From Acidimicrobiaceae bacterium (lineage in GTDB: Bacteria; Actinomycetota; Acidimicrobiia; Acidimicrobiales; RAAP-2): a stretch of DNA of 41,122 nucleotides. The stretch lies in the NCBI GenBank assembly GCA_027306605.1, contig DAHUZK010000038.1, positions 1 through 41,122 on the forward strand, written 5' to 3'. Below the pieces are notes generated by a model. It ran no database searches. It worked only from the letters and a program-made list of their open reading frames with translations, and was not told where the DNA came from. Position 1 is the stretch's first letter; every line of letters begins with the position of its first letter. Made by a program: the position numbers and the translations under genes. Below, piece by piece: positions 1-7,395 of this stretch.

Positions 1-513
1 CAAAAGGGCAAGGACCTGACCTTCACCATCCAGTCGACCTCGGGCAACACCATCCGCTCCGAGACCGAGCAGCTGTTCCAGGCGCAGATGAAGGCGATCG
101 GCATCAAGATCAACATCCAGAACTACGACGCCAACACGTTCTTCGGCACCAACCTGCCGGGAGGCACCTACCAGATCGCCGAGTTCGCCTGGGTCGGCTC
201 GCCGTTCGTCTCGCAGAACCAGCCGATCTACTGCTCGTACACCAACACGGCGAACTGCGGACAGAACTGGACGCACTCCGCCAGTTCGCACGTCGACCAG
301 CTGATGAGCGCCGGCGCGGCGGCGCCCAGCACGTCGAAGGAGATCAGCGACTTCAACCAGGCCGATTCGATCCTGTGGCAGAACATGGTCACGCTGCCCC
401 TCTACCAGCAGCCCCAGTTCTGGGCCTGGTCCAACAACCTCAAGGGTGTCGTGCCGAACACCTCGCTCGTCGGTGTCACCTGGAATGCCGAGAATTGGTC
501 GATCGGCTCCTAG
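1..513 (+). CDS. ABC transporter substrate-binding protein, family 5 (5'-truncated)
   Basis: The open frame runs in from the window edge and ends with TAG at 511-513; about 170 residues are visible. The C-terminal part has the look of family 5 (peptide/nickel type) extracellular solute-binding proteins: a segment on MKAIGIKINIQNYD, a late run of helix with LPLYQQPQFWAWSNN, and a closing VTWNAENW-type end. Two permeases and two ATPases of the Dpp/Opp family follow on the same strand, so this is almost certainly the extracellular lipoprotein receptor of that importer. The signal peptide and ligand-contact region lie outside the window, so the substrate cannot be inferred. A strong hairpin lies between this gene and the permease genes. 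Confidence 0.9.
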   Translation, partial: QKGKDLTFTIQSTSGNTIRSETEQLFQAQMKAIGIKINIQNYDANTFFGTNLPGGTYQIAEFAWVGSPFVSQNQPIYCSYTNTANCGQNWTHSASSHVDQLMSAGAAAPSTSKEISDFNQADSILWQNMVTLPLYQQPQFWAWSNNLKGVVPNTSLVGVTWNAENWSIGS

Positions 514-537
514 CGGGCTCGACCCGATGAAGCACGC

Positions 538-572
538 GAGGGAGGGACTGGTGAAGCGCCCGTCCCTCCCTC
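538..572 (+). terminator. Hairpin between binding-protein and permease genes (attenuator or mRNA 3' stabiliser)
   Basis: A perfect 11-bp inverted repeat, GAGGGAGGGAC at 538-548 and GTCCCTCCCTC at 562-572, encloses a 13-nt loop. No T-tract follows, so it is not a textbook intrinsic terminator. Its place, right after the receptor gene and before the membrane components, fits a partial terminator or 3'-end stabiliser giving more receptor than permease. It also isolates the TAGACT promoter at 593. Confidence 0.6.
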
Positions 573-592
573 AACGCTTCGGACCTCGAACT

Positions 593-598
593 TAGACT
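593..598 (+). promoter_or_regulatory. -10 element TAGACT, leaderless start of permease gene
   Basis: TAGACT ends 6 nt before the ATG at 605, which puts the expected transcription start on or next to the start codon. No Shine-Dalgarno is present upstream of this ATG. Confidence 0.6.
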
Positions 599-604
599 CC
601 GCCC

Positions 605-1582
605 ATGTTCGCCTACATCCTTAGGCGCTTCCTGATCAGCATCGTCATCCTCTTCTTCGCGACGATCCTGGTCTTCCTCCTCGTCACCAGCGCCGGGGAT
701 CCGCTCGCGCTCCTCAAATCAAACCCGCACACGCCCCATTCGACGATCCTGGCCAGAGAGAAGCTGCTCCACCTCAACGATCCGTTGTGGCAGCGCTATT
801 GGGATTGGTTCTGGGGGGTCCTGCACGGGAACCTGGGCCAGACGATCGCCGGCCAGCCGGTGGCGCCACAGCTGTGGTCGCACCTCCTGGTGACTCTGCG
901 CATGGTGGTCGTGGCCACGATCATCGCCATCTTCGTCGCCGTCGGCCTCGGCGTGTGGGCCGCGGTCCGACAGAACAAGCTCGCCGACCATGCCATCACC
1001 GTGACGAACTTCGTGCTGCTGGCCACGCCGGTCTTCGTCCTGGGCCTGGTGCTGAAGGAGTTCGTGGCCATCCCCATCAACCAGCACGTGGGGACGACGA
1101 TCTTCTACACCGACGGCCAGCAGAGCCCCACGCTGAGCGGCCCATTCCTCAGCCGGATTCCCGACTACTTCGGCCACACCGCATTGCCGGCGCTGACGCT
1201 CGTCCTGGTCACCTACGCCTCCTGGGCCATCTACCAGCGCTCTTCCATGCTCGAGACGCTGGACGCCGACCACGTGCGACTGGCGCGGGCCAAGGGGTTG
1301 AGCCGGCGCCGGGTCCTGGTCCGCCACGTGCTGCGGAACGCGCTGATCCCGGTGACCACCGTGATCGCGCTGGACTTCGCCGCGGTGCTCGGCGGTGCCA
1401 TCCTCACCGAGATCGTGTTCGGCTGGCAGGGTCTGGGGCAGTGGTACGTGACGGGCGTCACCACCCTCGACGTCAACATCATGCTGGCCTACCTGCTGGT
1501 CACTGCGACCTTCGTCATCCTCTTCAACCTGATCGCCGACATCCTCTACGGCGTGCTCGACCCGAGGATCCGTTATGCCTGA
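605..1582 (+). CDS. Dipeptide/oligopeptide ABC transporter permease, DppB-like
   Basis: This 325-residue integral membrane protein has the DppB/OppB plan: an N-terminal membrane helix (MFAYILRRFLISIVILFFAT), a long external loop to about residue 90, then five further hydrophobic segments. The cytoplasmic EAA loop that contacts the ATPases is visible as LARAKGLSRRRVLVRHVLRNALIP near residues 225-250. It would form the translocation channel together with the next gene. The ATG at 605 is preceded by TAGACT with a 6-nt gap, predicting a leaderless mRNA. The TGA overlaps the next start by 8 bp, so translation is probably coupled. Confidence 0.95.
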   Translation: MFAYILRRFLISIVILFFATILVFLLVTSAGDPLALLKSNPHTPHSTILAREKLLHLNDPLWQRYWDWFWGVLHGNLGQTIAGQPVAPQLWSHLLVTLRMVVVATIIAIFVAVGLGVWAAVRQNKLADHAITVTNFVLLATPVFVLGLVLKEFVAIPINQHVGTTIFYTDGQQSPTLSGPFLSRIPDYFGHTALPALTLVLVTYASWAIYQRSSMLETLDADHVRLARAKGLSRRRVLVRHVLRNALIPVTTVIALDFAAVLGGAILTEIVFGWQGLGQWYVTGVTTLDVNIMLAYLLVTATFVILFNLIADILYGVLDPRIRYA

Positions 1583-2573
1583 GCCGGCACGCGAGAACTT
1601 CGTCATGGAGGCCCCCGGGGAGGTGGCGACGGTCGAGGCCGGCGCCCACACCCTGCCCACCGCCTCCCCCGGTGTCGGCCTGGGTGGAACCGACGCCTAC
1701 GGCCTGAGCGGAGAGGCCCGGAGCCAGTGGCGCATCGTCCTGGGCCGCTTCGTGCACCAGCGCCTCGCCATGATCGGTCTCGGCACCTTCGTGCTGCTCG
1801 GTGTCGCATCCGTGCTGGTCGGCCACTTCTGGCAGTTCAGCTACACGGACATCACCAACAACCTGAACGATCCACCCTCGTGGACGAATCCCTTCGGCAC
1901 CAATGCCATCGGTAACGACATGTTCGCCCAGGTCATGGCCGGCGTTGAGAAGGACATGGAGATCGCCCTGACGGTCGCCGCCATGGCGACGCTCATCGGC
2001 GTCACGATCGGGGCGATCGCCGGCTACTACCGGGGCTGGGTGGACTCGTTGCTCATGCGCTTCGTGGACCTCGTCCTGGTGCTCCCGGTGCTGGCCGTGC
2101 TCATCCTCCTCTCCTCCAAGCTGGCCAAGCAGTCGAACAACTGGCTGGGGTTGGCGGTCATCATCGGTGCGCTGTCGTGGACCTACGTGGCCAGGTTGGT
2201 CCGCGCCGACTTCCTCTCGCTCCGAGAGCGCGAGTTCGTGGAAGCGTCGCGGGCGCTGGGGGCCACCAACCGGCGCATCATCGTCAAGCACATGCTGCCG
2301 AACGCCATCGGACCGATCATCGTCAACGCGACCCTGACCGTCGGGCTCAGCATCATCTTCGAGTCCACGCTCTCGTTCCTCGGGCTGGGCGTGCAGCCAC
2401 CGGCCGTGTCGCTCGGGCTCCTGGTCGACCAGGGCCAGGCTTCCGCCACCACGGAATGGTGGCTCTTCGTCTTCCCGGTCGCCTTCCTCATCGTCTTGAT
2501 CCTGTCCATATTCCTGATCGGCGACGGGCTGCGCGAGGCGTTCGACCCCAAGAAGAGCCGGGTGCGTGCCTGA
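1575..2573 (+). CDS. Dipeptide/oligopeptide ABC transporter permease, DppC-like
   Basis: This is a 332-residue permease partner of the preceding protein. A hydrophilic N-terminal tail of about 55 residues leads into a first membrane helix ([20 protein letters not shown]), as in the DppC/OppC_N family. The EAA loop reads [21 protein letters not shown] around residues 223-243, and the C-terminal half has the usual FLGLGVQPP segment. The start overlaps the previous gene by 8 bp, and the stop TGA shares one base with the ATG of the next gene. The five genes form one operon, apart from the internal promoter at 593. Confidence 0.95.
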   Translation: MPEPARENFVMEAPGEVATVEAGAHTLPTASPGVGLGGTDAYGLSGEARSQWRIVLGRFVHQRLAMIGLGTFVLLGVASVLVGHFWQFSYTDITNNLNDPPSWTNPFGTNAIGNDMFAQVMAGVEKDMEIALTVAAMATLIGVTIGAIAGYYRGWVDSLLMRFVDLVLVLPVLAVLILLSSKLAKQSNNWLGLAVIIGALSWTYVARLVRADFLSLREREFVEASRALGATNRRIIVKHMLPNAIGPIIVNATLTVGLSIIFESTLSFLGLGVQPPAVSLGLLVDQGQASATTEWWLFVFPVAFLIVLILSIFLIGDGLREAFDPKKSRVRA

Positions 2574-3610
2574 TGGCCGAGCCGGCACTCCGGATCGAGG
2601 GTCTCGAGGTCGACTTCCCCACCAGGGAGGGTGTGGTCCACGCCGTGCGCGGCCTCGACCTCTCGCTCGCCGCGGGCGAGGTCTTGGGCATCGTCGGCGA
2701 GTCGGGCTCGGGCAAGTCGGTGACCGCACTGGCCACCATGGGCCTCCTGCCCAAGAGCGCGCGGGTGCGCGGCTCCATCCGGTTCCGGGGCCAGGAGATC
2801 CTCGGGAAGAAGGAGAAGGAGCTGACCCACCTGCGCGGCACGGGCATCGCGATGATCTTCCAGGACCCGATGACCTCGCTCAACCCCGTCTACACGATCG
2901 GCTGGCAGATCGCCGAGGCCATCCGTGCCCACCAGGACGTCTCGAAGGACGAAGCGAGGGAGCGGGCGGTCGAGCTGCTGGCCGAGGTGGGGATCCCGAA
3001 TCCGGCCGAACGGGTCGACAACTATCCTCACGAATTCTCCGGCGGCATGCGCCAGCGCGCCGTCATCGCCATCGGGATGGCCAACGATCCGGCCGTGATC
3101 CTCGCCGACGAGCCCACCACCGCCCTCGACGTCACGGTGCAGGCGCAGGTCCTCGACTCCCTCAAGGCAGCCCTGAGGGAGACCGGCGCCGGCCTGGTGC
3201 TGATCACCCACGACCTCGGGGTGATCGCCGGCCTGGCCGACCGCGTGCTGGTGATGTACGCCGGCCGGGCGGTGGAGGTCGGGACGGCCGAGGACGTCTT
3301 CTACCGGCCCTCGATGCCCTACACCCTCGGGCTGCTCGCCTCGCTCCCGCGCCTCGACAGCCACGGCACCGACCGGTTGCGCCAGATCCCCGGTGCCCCT
3401 CCTTCCATGCTGGGCGAGCGTTCGGGCTGCCCCTTCGCGCCGCGCTGCCCCCTCGCCACCGACACGTGCCGGGAACGCGAACCCGACCTGGCCGCAGTGC
3501 CCCCCGCCTCCGGCGACCACCGCGCCGCCTGCCACTACGCCGAGAGCGTCGGGCGTGGGGACCATGGCCTGGTGTTCTCCGACGGCGTCGTCGACAACGT
3601 GATCGCATGA
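2573..3610 (+). CDS. Dipeptide/oligopeptide ABC transporter ATP-binding protein, DppD-like
   Basis: This is a 345-residue ATPase starting at the ATG that overlaps the DppC stop (TGATG). Visible motifs are Walker A GESGSGKS (residues 42-49), the signature FSGGMRQR, Walker [13 protein letters not shown] and the switch His in ITHDLGV. The cysteine-bearing tail GCPFAPRCP...TDTC is the oligopeptide/dipeptide C-terminal extension, known in this family to bind an Fe-S cluster in some members. It should pair with the next gene as a heterodimer driving import. The frame remains open far upstream of 2573, but that portion is antisense-like and overlaps DppC. Confidence 0.95.
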   Translation: MAEPALRIEGLEVDFPTREGVVHAVRGLDLSLAAGEVLGIVGESGSGKSVTALATMGLLPKSARVRGSIRFRGQEILGKKEKELTHLRGTGIAMIFQDPMTSLNPVYTIGWQIAEAIRAHQDVSKDEARERAVELLAEVGIPNPAERVDNYPHEFSGGMRQRAVIAIGMANDPAVILADEPTTALDVTVQAQVLDSLKAALRETGAGLVLITHDLGVIAGLADRVLVMYAGRAVEVGTAEDVFYRPSMPYTLGLLASLPRLDSHGTDRLRQIPGAPPSMLGERSGCPFAPRCPLATDTCREREPDLAAVPPASGDHRAACHYAESVGRGDHGLVFSDGVVDNVIA

Positions 3611-4617
3611 CGACCGAAGGCGCGGGCGGTGGTCCGCTCCTCGAGGTGACCGACCTGGTCAAGCACTTCCCCCTCCGGGGTGGGACGTTCGTACGCCACA
3701 ACGTCGGCGTCGTCCACGCGGTCTGCGGCGTCTCCTTCAGCATCTCGCCCGGCGAGACACTGGGGCTGGTGGGCGAGTCGGGATGCGGCAAATCCACGAC
3801 CGGGCGGTCGATCCTCCGCTTGACCGAGCCGACGTCGGGATCCGTGCGATTCGAGGGAAGGGAGCTCACCGCCCTCTCGGGCAACGGGATGCGTGAGGTG
3901 CGCCGGGACATCCAGGTCGTCTTCCAGGACCCCTTCGCCTCGCTGGACCCCAGGCTCCCGGTGGGCCAGGCCATCGCGGAGCCGCTGCAGATCCACGGAG
4001 AGGGCGACAGGTCCGAGCAACGGCGCCGCGTGGCAGAGATGCTCTCGCTCGTCGGCCTCGAGCCCTACCACGCCAACCGCTACCCCAACGAGTTCTCCGG
4101 CGGGCAGCGCCAGCGCATCGGCATCGCGCGGGCCCTCGTCCTCCGGCCCAAGCTCCTGGTTCTCGACGAGCCCGTGTCCGCGCTCGACGTGTCGATCCAG
4201 GCCGGGGTGGTGAACCTGCTCGACGACCTGCAGAACGAGCTGGGCGTCGCCTTCCTCTTCATCGCGCACGACCTGTCCGTCGTGCGCCACATCTGCGACC
4301 GAGTGGCAGTCATGTACCTCGGCAAGGTGGTCGAGATCGGAGAGCGCCAGGACGTGTACGCGGGGCCGGCCCACCCCTACACCCAGGCGCTCCTCTCCGC
4401 CGTGCCCGTCCCGGACCCCCGGGCCGAGCGGGCCCGCACCCACATCGTCCTCGAGGGCGACGTGCCGAGCCCGCAGTCACCGCCCTCCGGTTGCCGCTTC
4501 CGCACCCGCTGTTGGAAAGCCCAGGACATCTGTGCGACCGAAGAGCCCGCCCTCGTCGACCGCGGTCAGGGACATCCGGTCGCCTGCCACTTCGCCGAGG
4601 TCGCCACCGTCGTCTGA
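3607..4617 (+). CDS. Dipeptide/oligopeptide ABC transporter ATP-binding protein, DppF-like
   Basis: This is a 336-residue ATPase whose ATG overlaps the previous TGA (ATGA at 3607-3610). Walker A is GESGCGKS (residues 57-64), the signature is FSGGQRQR, Walker B is [12 protein letters not shown], and the switch region is FIAHDLSV. The C-terminal extension with [16 protein letters not shown] is the Dpp/Opp-type tail. This is the last gene of the importer operon. Its 3' end is overlapped for 141 bp by the rnhB gene on the other strand, so the last 46 or so codons serve two proteins. Confidence 0.95.
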   Translation: MTTEGAGGGPLLEVTDLVKHFPLRGGTFVRHNVGVVHAVCGVSFSISPGETLGLVGESGCGKSTTGRSILRLTEPTSGSVRFEGRELTALSGNGMREVRRDIQVVFQDPFASLDPRLPVGQAIAEPLQIHGEGDRSEQRRRVAEMLSLVGLEPYHANRYPNEFSGGQRQRIGIARALVLRPKLLVLDEPVSALDVSIQAGVVNLLDDLQNELGVAFLFIAHDLSVVRHICDRVAVMYLGKVVEIGERQDVYAGPAHPYTQALLSAVPVPDPRAERARTHIVLEGDVPSPQSPPSGCRFRTRCWKAQDICATEEPALVDRGQGHPVACHFAEVATVV

Positions 4618-5292
4618 GAGCACGCAGCGGCGGCGGGGATCGCCGCACCATGGCAGGTTGCGCACGAAAGCCCAGGTGCGGCGATGGAGAGCAGATGGGC
4701 CGTACCCCCGCAGCGCCGTCTTGTGCACGGGCGAGGGATAGCCCTTGTTCCGCTCGAAGGCGTAGGCGGGGAAGTGATCCGCCTCGGTCCGCATGAGCCG
4801 GTCCCGCACGACCTTGGCCAGCACGGACGCGGCGGCGACGGACGCGCACTTGGCGTCGCCGTCCACGATCGGGTGCACCTCGCCGGCGAAGCGATCCTCG
4901 GGATGGCGCAGGAGGTCGACCGGGCCGTCGACGAGCAACGCATCGGGCAGGGAGGGAAGTCCGGCCAGGGCACGCCGTGCCGCGACGCGCAGCGCCTCGG
5001 TCATGCCCCACCCGTCACACTCCTCGGGCGACGCGTGTCCGACGGACCAGGACTGGCACCAGGCACCCACCGCCTCGAAGATCTCCTCCCGGCGCGATTC
5101 GCTGAGCATCTTCGAATCACGCAACCAGGCCGGCATGGACCGCATCTGCACGCGGGGCCGCACCACGGCGACGCCGACGCTCAACGGTCCGGCCCAGGCG
5201 CCACGACCGACCTCGTCGAGTCCGGCCACGGTCTCGAACCCCTGCGAACGCAGCCGCCGCTCCTGCTTCAGATCCGGGCGACAGACGGTCAT
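4477..5292 (-). CDS. rnhB: Ribonuclease HII
   Basis: RNase HII cleaves the RNA strand of RNA-DNA hybrids and starts removal of misincorporated ribonucleotides. The family's acidic residues are visible in [13 protein letters not shown] near the N-terminus, in ALLVDG, and in [19 protein letters not shown]. The usual core ends at about the [13 protein letters not shown] segment. Beyond it lies an extension of about 45 residues encoded antisense to the DppF gene, which may be a read-on tail rather than a domain. The ATG at 5292 was chosen because GAGG lies about 10 nt upstream; an in-frame start 21 nt earlier (5313) would place this inside the coding sequence. Length is 271 residues against about 200-250 for typical family members. 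Confidence 0.93.
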   Translation of the reverse strand: MTVCRPDLKQERRLRSQGFETVAGLDEVGRGAWAGPLSVGVAVVRPRVQMRSMPAWLRDSKMLSESRREEIFEAVGAWCQSWSVGHASPEECDGWGMTEALRVAARRALAGLPSLPDALLVDGPVDLLRHPEDRFAGEVHPIVDGDAKCASVAAASVLAKVVRDRLMRTEADHFPAYAFERNKGYPSPVHKTALRGYGPSALHRRTWAFVRNLPWCGDPRRRCVLSDDGGDLGEVAGDRMSLTAVDEGGLFGRTDVLGFPTAGAEAATGGR

Positions 5293-5307
5293 CGGATGCG
5301 CGCCTCG

Positions 5308-5313
5308 TACCAT
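5308..5313 (+). promoter_or_regulatory. -10 element TACCAT, leaderless start of small protein
   Basis: TACCAT ends 6 nt before the GTG at 5320. The promoter lies in the 27-bp gap between the divergent rnhB and the 80-residue gene. Confidence 0.5.
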
Positions 5314-5319
5314 GGGGGT

Positions 5320-5562
5320 GTGAGCACGGACGGGGGGCAGTCAACCGATACGTACACGTCGCGGCCCCCGCTCAACCCGGGGACCAAGGTCGACGTCCGC
5401 AACAGGTTCCAGGGAACGTGGGTGCGCGGCTTCGAGGTGGCCGAGATCACGCCCGATGGCTACCGCATCCGGCGCATGTCCGACGGCAGCGTTCTGGGCG
5501 AACTCTTCTCCCGGGAGGACCTGCGCCGCGAGCGGACGCGGCAGGGATTCTGGTGGCACTGA
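5320..5562 (+). CDS. Small conserved hypothetical protein (80 aa)
   Basis: The GTG start gives an 80-residue protein whose core reads as a small beta-rich domain: KVDVRNRFQGTWVRGFEVAEI, then YRIRRMSDGSVLGELFSREDLR. The alternation of hydrophobic and charged residues and the conserved-looking WVRGFEV and RMSDGSVL stretches resemble a compact SH3/Tudor-like barrel, but I do not recognise a named family. It is divergent from rnhB by 27 bp and convergent with the GYD gene, with 3 bp between stops. The start is supported by the TACCAT hexamer 6 nt upstream. The frame extends upstream without a good start, antisense to rnhB. Confidence 0.75.
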   Translation: MSTDGGQSTDTYTSRPPLNPGTKVDVRNRFQGTWVRGFEVAEITPDGYRIRRMSDGSVLGELFSREDLRRERTRQGFWWH

Positions 5563-5565
5563 GGC

Positions 5566-5865
5566 TCAACCCCTGTCCGCCCTCAGGACGCCGTCGATGT
5601 ACTCGTCGATGGGGATGGCAGAGAGCGTCAGGGTCTTGAGCGTGCCGCGGGAGCCCAGGACCAGGGCGACCCGCGCCATGGTGGTCTCGTCGGGGGCGTC
5701 GAGGACGGTGGCGAAGTCGTACTGACCGAGGAGCGCCCATTGGGCAACCACCTTCACGCCCATGGCCTCCACCTCGGCGTTGACCGCCTTGAGGCGATCG
5801 GGGTTCTCGGTCAGCGTCGCCGCCCCGTCGGGCCCGACCGTCGAGAGCATCAGGAACGTCGCCAT
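5566..5865 (-). CDS. GYD domain protein
   Basis: This 99-residue protein has the features of the GYD/DUF3303 ferredoxin-like fold: an N-terminal strand (MATFLMLSTVG), a helix starting RLKAVNAEVEAMGVKV, then the diagnostic LLGQYDFATVLDAPDE, in which QYD stands for GYD. Members are small dimeric alpha/beta proteins of unknown function common in actinobacteria. The ATG at 5865 is preceded by TAGCGT with a 6-nt gap, so it is probably leaderless and independently expressed. The acyl-CoA synthetase gene ends 49 bp upstream on the same strand. Confidence 0.85.
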   Translation of the reverse strand: MATFLMLSTVGPDGAATLTENPDRLKAVNAEVEAMGVKVVAQWALLGQYDFATVLDAPDETTMARVALVLGSRGTLKTLTLSAIPIDEYIDGVLRADRG

Positions 5866-5871
5866 GCCGTC

Positions 5872-5877
5872 ACGCTA
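5872..5877 (-). promoter_or_regulatory. -10 element TAGCGT, leaderless start of GYD gene
   Basis: On the minus strand TAGCGT (5877 to 5872) is followed by GACGGC and then the ATG at 5865. No Shine-Dalgarno is present. Confidence 0.55.
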
Positions 5878-5914
5878 CCGCAGGCTCCGTCCGGCCTCCG
5901 GGACGACGTCGACG

Positions 5915-7369
5915 TCAGCACAGCTCGCTCCGCACCACCTTGCCCAGCGCATTGCGGGGCAGCGCTTCGATCCGCCGTACCTGACGCGGGCACTTGAAAG
6001 GTGCGAGCTCCGCCAGCGCGAGAGCCTGCAGCTCGTCGGGGTCGGGATCGCCCACGACGAACGCCACCACGATCTCGCCCCACTCGGGCGAGGGAAGACC
6101 GACGACCGCCACCTCGGTCACGGCGGGATGGCGAGACAGCACCGCCTCCACCTCGGCGGGATACACGTTGTGGCCACCGGTGATGATCAGCTCCGTCCCC
6201 CGACCCCGGATGGTGACATAGCCGTCGGCGGCCACCGACACGAGGTCGCCGGTGGCGAACCAGTCCTCCGAGCCGTGCGATCGGTGGCCCCAGTAGCCAC
6301 GGCAGAGCGAAGGCCCCCGCACGTACAGCTCGCCCACGCCCTGCTCGTCGAGGTCTTCCGCCACCGCTTCGACACCCGGGAGCGGCACCCCGACCGAGCC
6401 CGGGCGGCGCTCACCTTCGAGCGGGTTGGACAAGGTGAGCAACGTCTCGGTCATCCCGTAGCGCTCGAGGACCCGCACCCCCGAGGCGGCGAGGGCGTGC
6501 CACAGATCCGCTGCCAGGGGAGCTGATCCCGAAACGCAGAGCCTGAGCCGGGACAGCGCGTCGACATCCCCCGACGACGCCAACCGGTGGTACATGGTGG
6601 GCACGCCGAAGAAGAGCGAGCTCCCGGACGCGGCACGGAGGACGGCTCGCTCGTCGAAGCGATCGAACACGGTGGCCGACGCACCGGCGGCGAGCGTGCC
6701 GAAAAGGCCGGCGCACAGACCGTGCACGTGGAACAGGGGGAGGGAAAGGACGAGGTCGTCGTCGGGCTGCCATGCCCAGGCCCGGACGATGGCGGACACG
6801 CCGGCCAGCAGCGACGCATGCGTGTGGACCGCCCCCTTGGGACGGCCGGTCGTGCCGGACGTGTACACGATGAGCGCGTCGTCGCCGGGCGCGGGATGCG
6901 GGAGGCCGGACGAGGGCGACGAGCGGGCCAGACCAACGAGCGTGTCGACCGTGACGGCGGTGACCGGGGCATGCAGCGCGCTCATGGACGGATCGCCCGC
7001 GATGGCCAGAGCCGGCCGAGCGTCACCGACCACATGGGACACCTCGGCGTCGCGGGCGGAGGGGCTCAGCGGCACGACGACGGCGCCGGCGCGCAACGCG
7101 GCCAGGAGGGCGACGACCGAGGAGAGCGTGGCGCGCGCCTGCCACAGGACGCGCTCGCCCGGGACCAACCCTCGTGCGGCCAAGACCCGGGCCATGCGCT
7201 CGCTGCGCTGCTCGAGGTCCGCGCCCACCACATCCGCCTCGTCGCGCCATCCGTCGCGCAGCACCGTCCGGTCGGGTCGGGCCGACCACTGCCGCGACCA
7301 CACCTCGAGCAACGTGGTGCCGGGCAACGGGGCCGTCTGCGGCCAGCGGCCCGGCGGAATCACCGCCAC
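5915..7369 (-). CDS. Acyl-CoA synthetase, AMP-binding (malonyl-CoA synthetase/FadD36-like)
   Basis: This 484-residue adenylate-forming ligase would activate a carboxylate as acyl-AMP and transfer it to CoA. The P-loop motif is IVYTSGTTGRPKGA, the A5 motif is LERYGMTET, the hinge aspartate lies in DWFATGDLVS, and the catalytic lysine is in PRNALGKVVR at the C-terminus. LPLFHVHGL and the compact length resemble MatB and FadD36-type enzymes, which act on malonate or short branched dicarboxylates; this substrate guess is only by resemblance. It starts at GTG 7369, 26 bp from the divergent mannosidase gene, with TATGAC upstream as a weak -10. Confidence 0.88.
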   Translation of the reverse strand: MAVIPPGRWPQTAPLPGTTLLEVWSRQWSARPDRTVLRDGWRDEADVVGADLEQRSERMARVLAARGLVPGERVLWQARATLSSVVALLAALRAGAVVVPLSPSARDAEVSHVVGDARPALAIAGDPSMSALHAPVTAVTVDTLVGLARSSPSSGLPHPAPGDDALIVYTSGTTGRPKGAVHTHASLLAGVSAIVRAWAWQPDDDLVLSLPLFHVHGLCAGLFGTLAAGASATVFDRFDERAVLRAASGSSLFFGVPTMYHRLASSGDVDALSRLRLCVSGSAPLAADLWHALAASGVRVLERYGMTETLLTLSNPLEGERRPGSVGVPLPGVEAVAEDLDEQGVGELYVRGPSLCRGYWGHRSHGSEDWFATGDLVSVAADGYVTIRGRGTELIITGGHNVYPAEVEAVLSRHPAVTEVAVVGLPSPEWGEIVVAFVVGDPDPDELQALALAELAPFKCPRQVRRIEALPRNALGKVVRSELC

Positions 7370-7382
7370 CGACCGAAGGTCA

Positions 7383-7388
7383 TAGTCT
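7383..7388 (+). promoter_or_regulatory. -10 element TAGTCT, leaderless start of mannosidase gene
   Basis: TAGTCT is followed by 7 nt and then the ATG at 7396. It overlaps by two bases the minus-strand hexamer TATGAC (7384-7379) that may serve the divergent synthetase gene. Confidence 0.55.
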
Positions 7389-7395
7389 GGCGGTC

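Noticed and set aside
719..1660. Long minus-strand frame of 313 codons under the first permease gene
   Set aside because: A GC-driven shadow: its composition is Asp/Gly/His/Arg-rich and low complexity, while the plus strand shows a complete permease.
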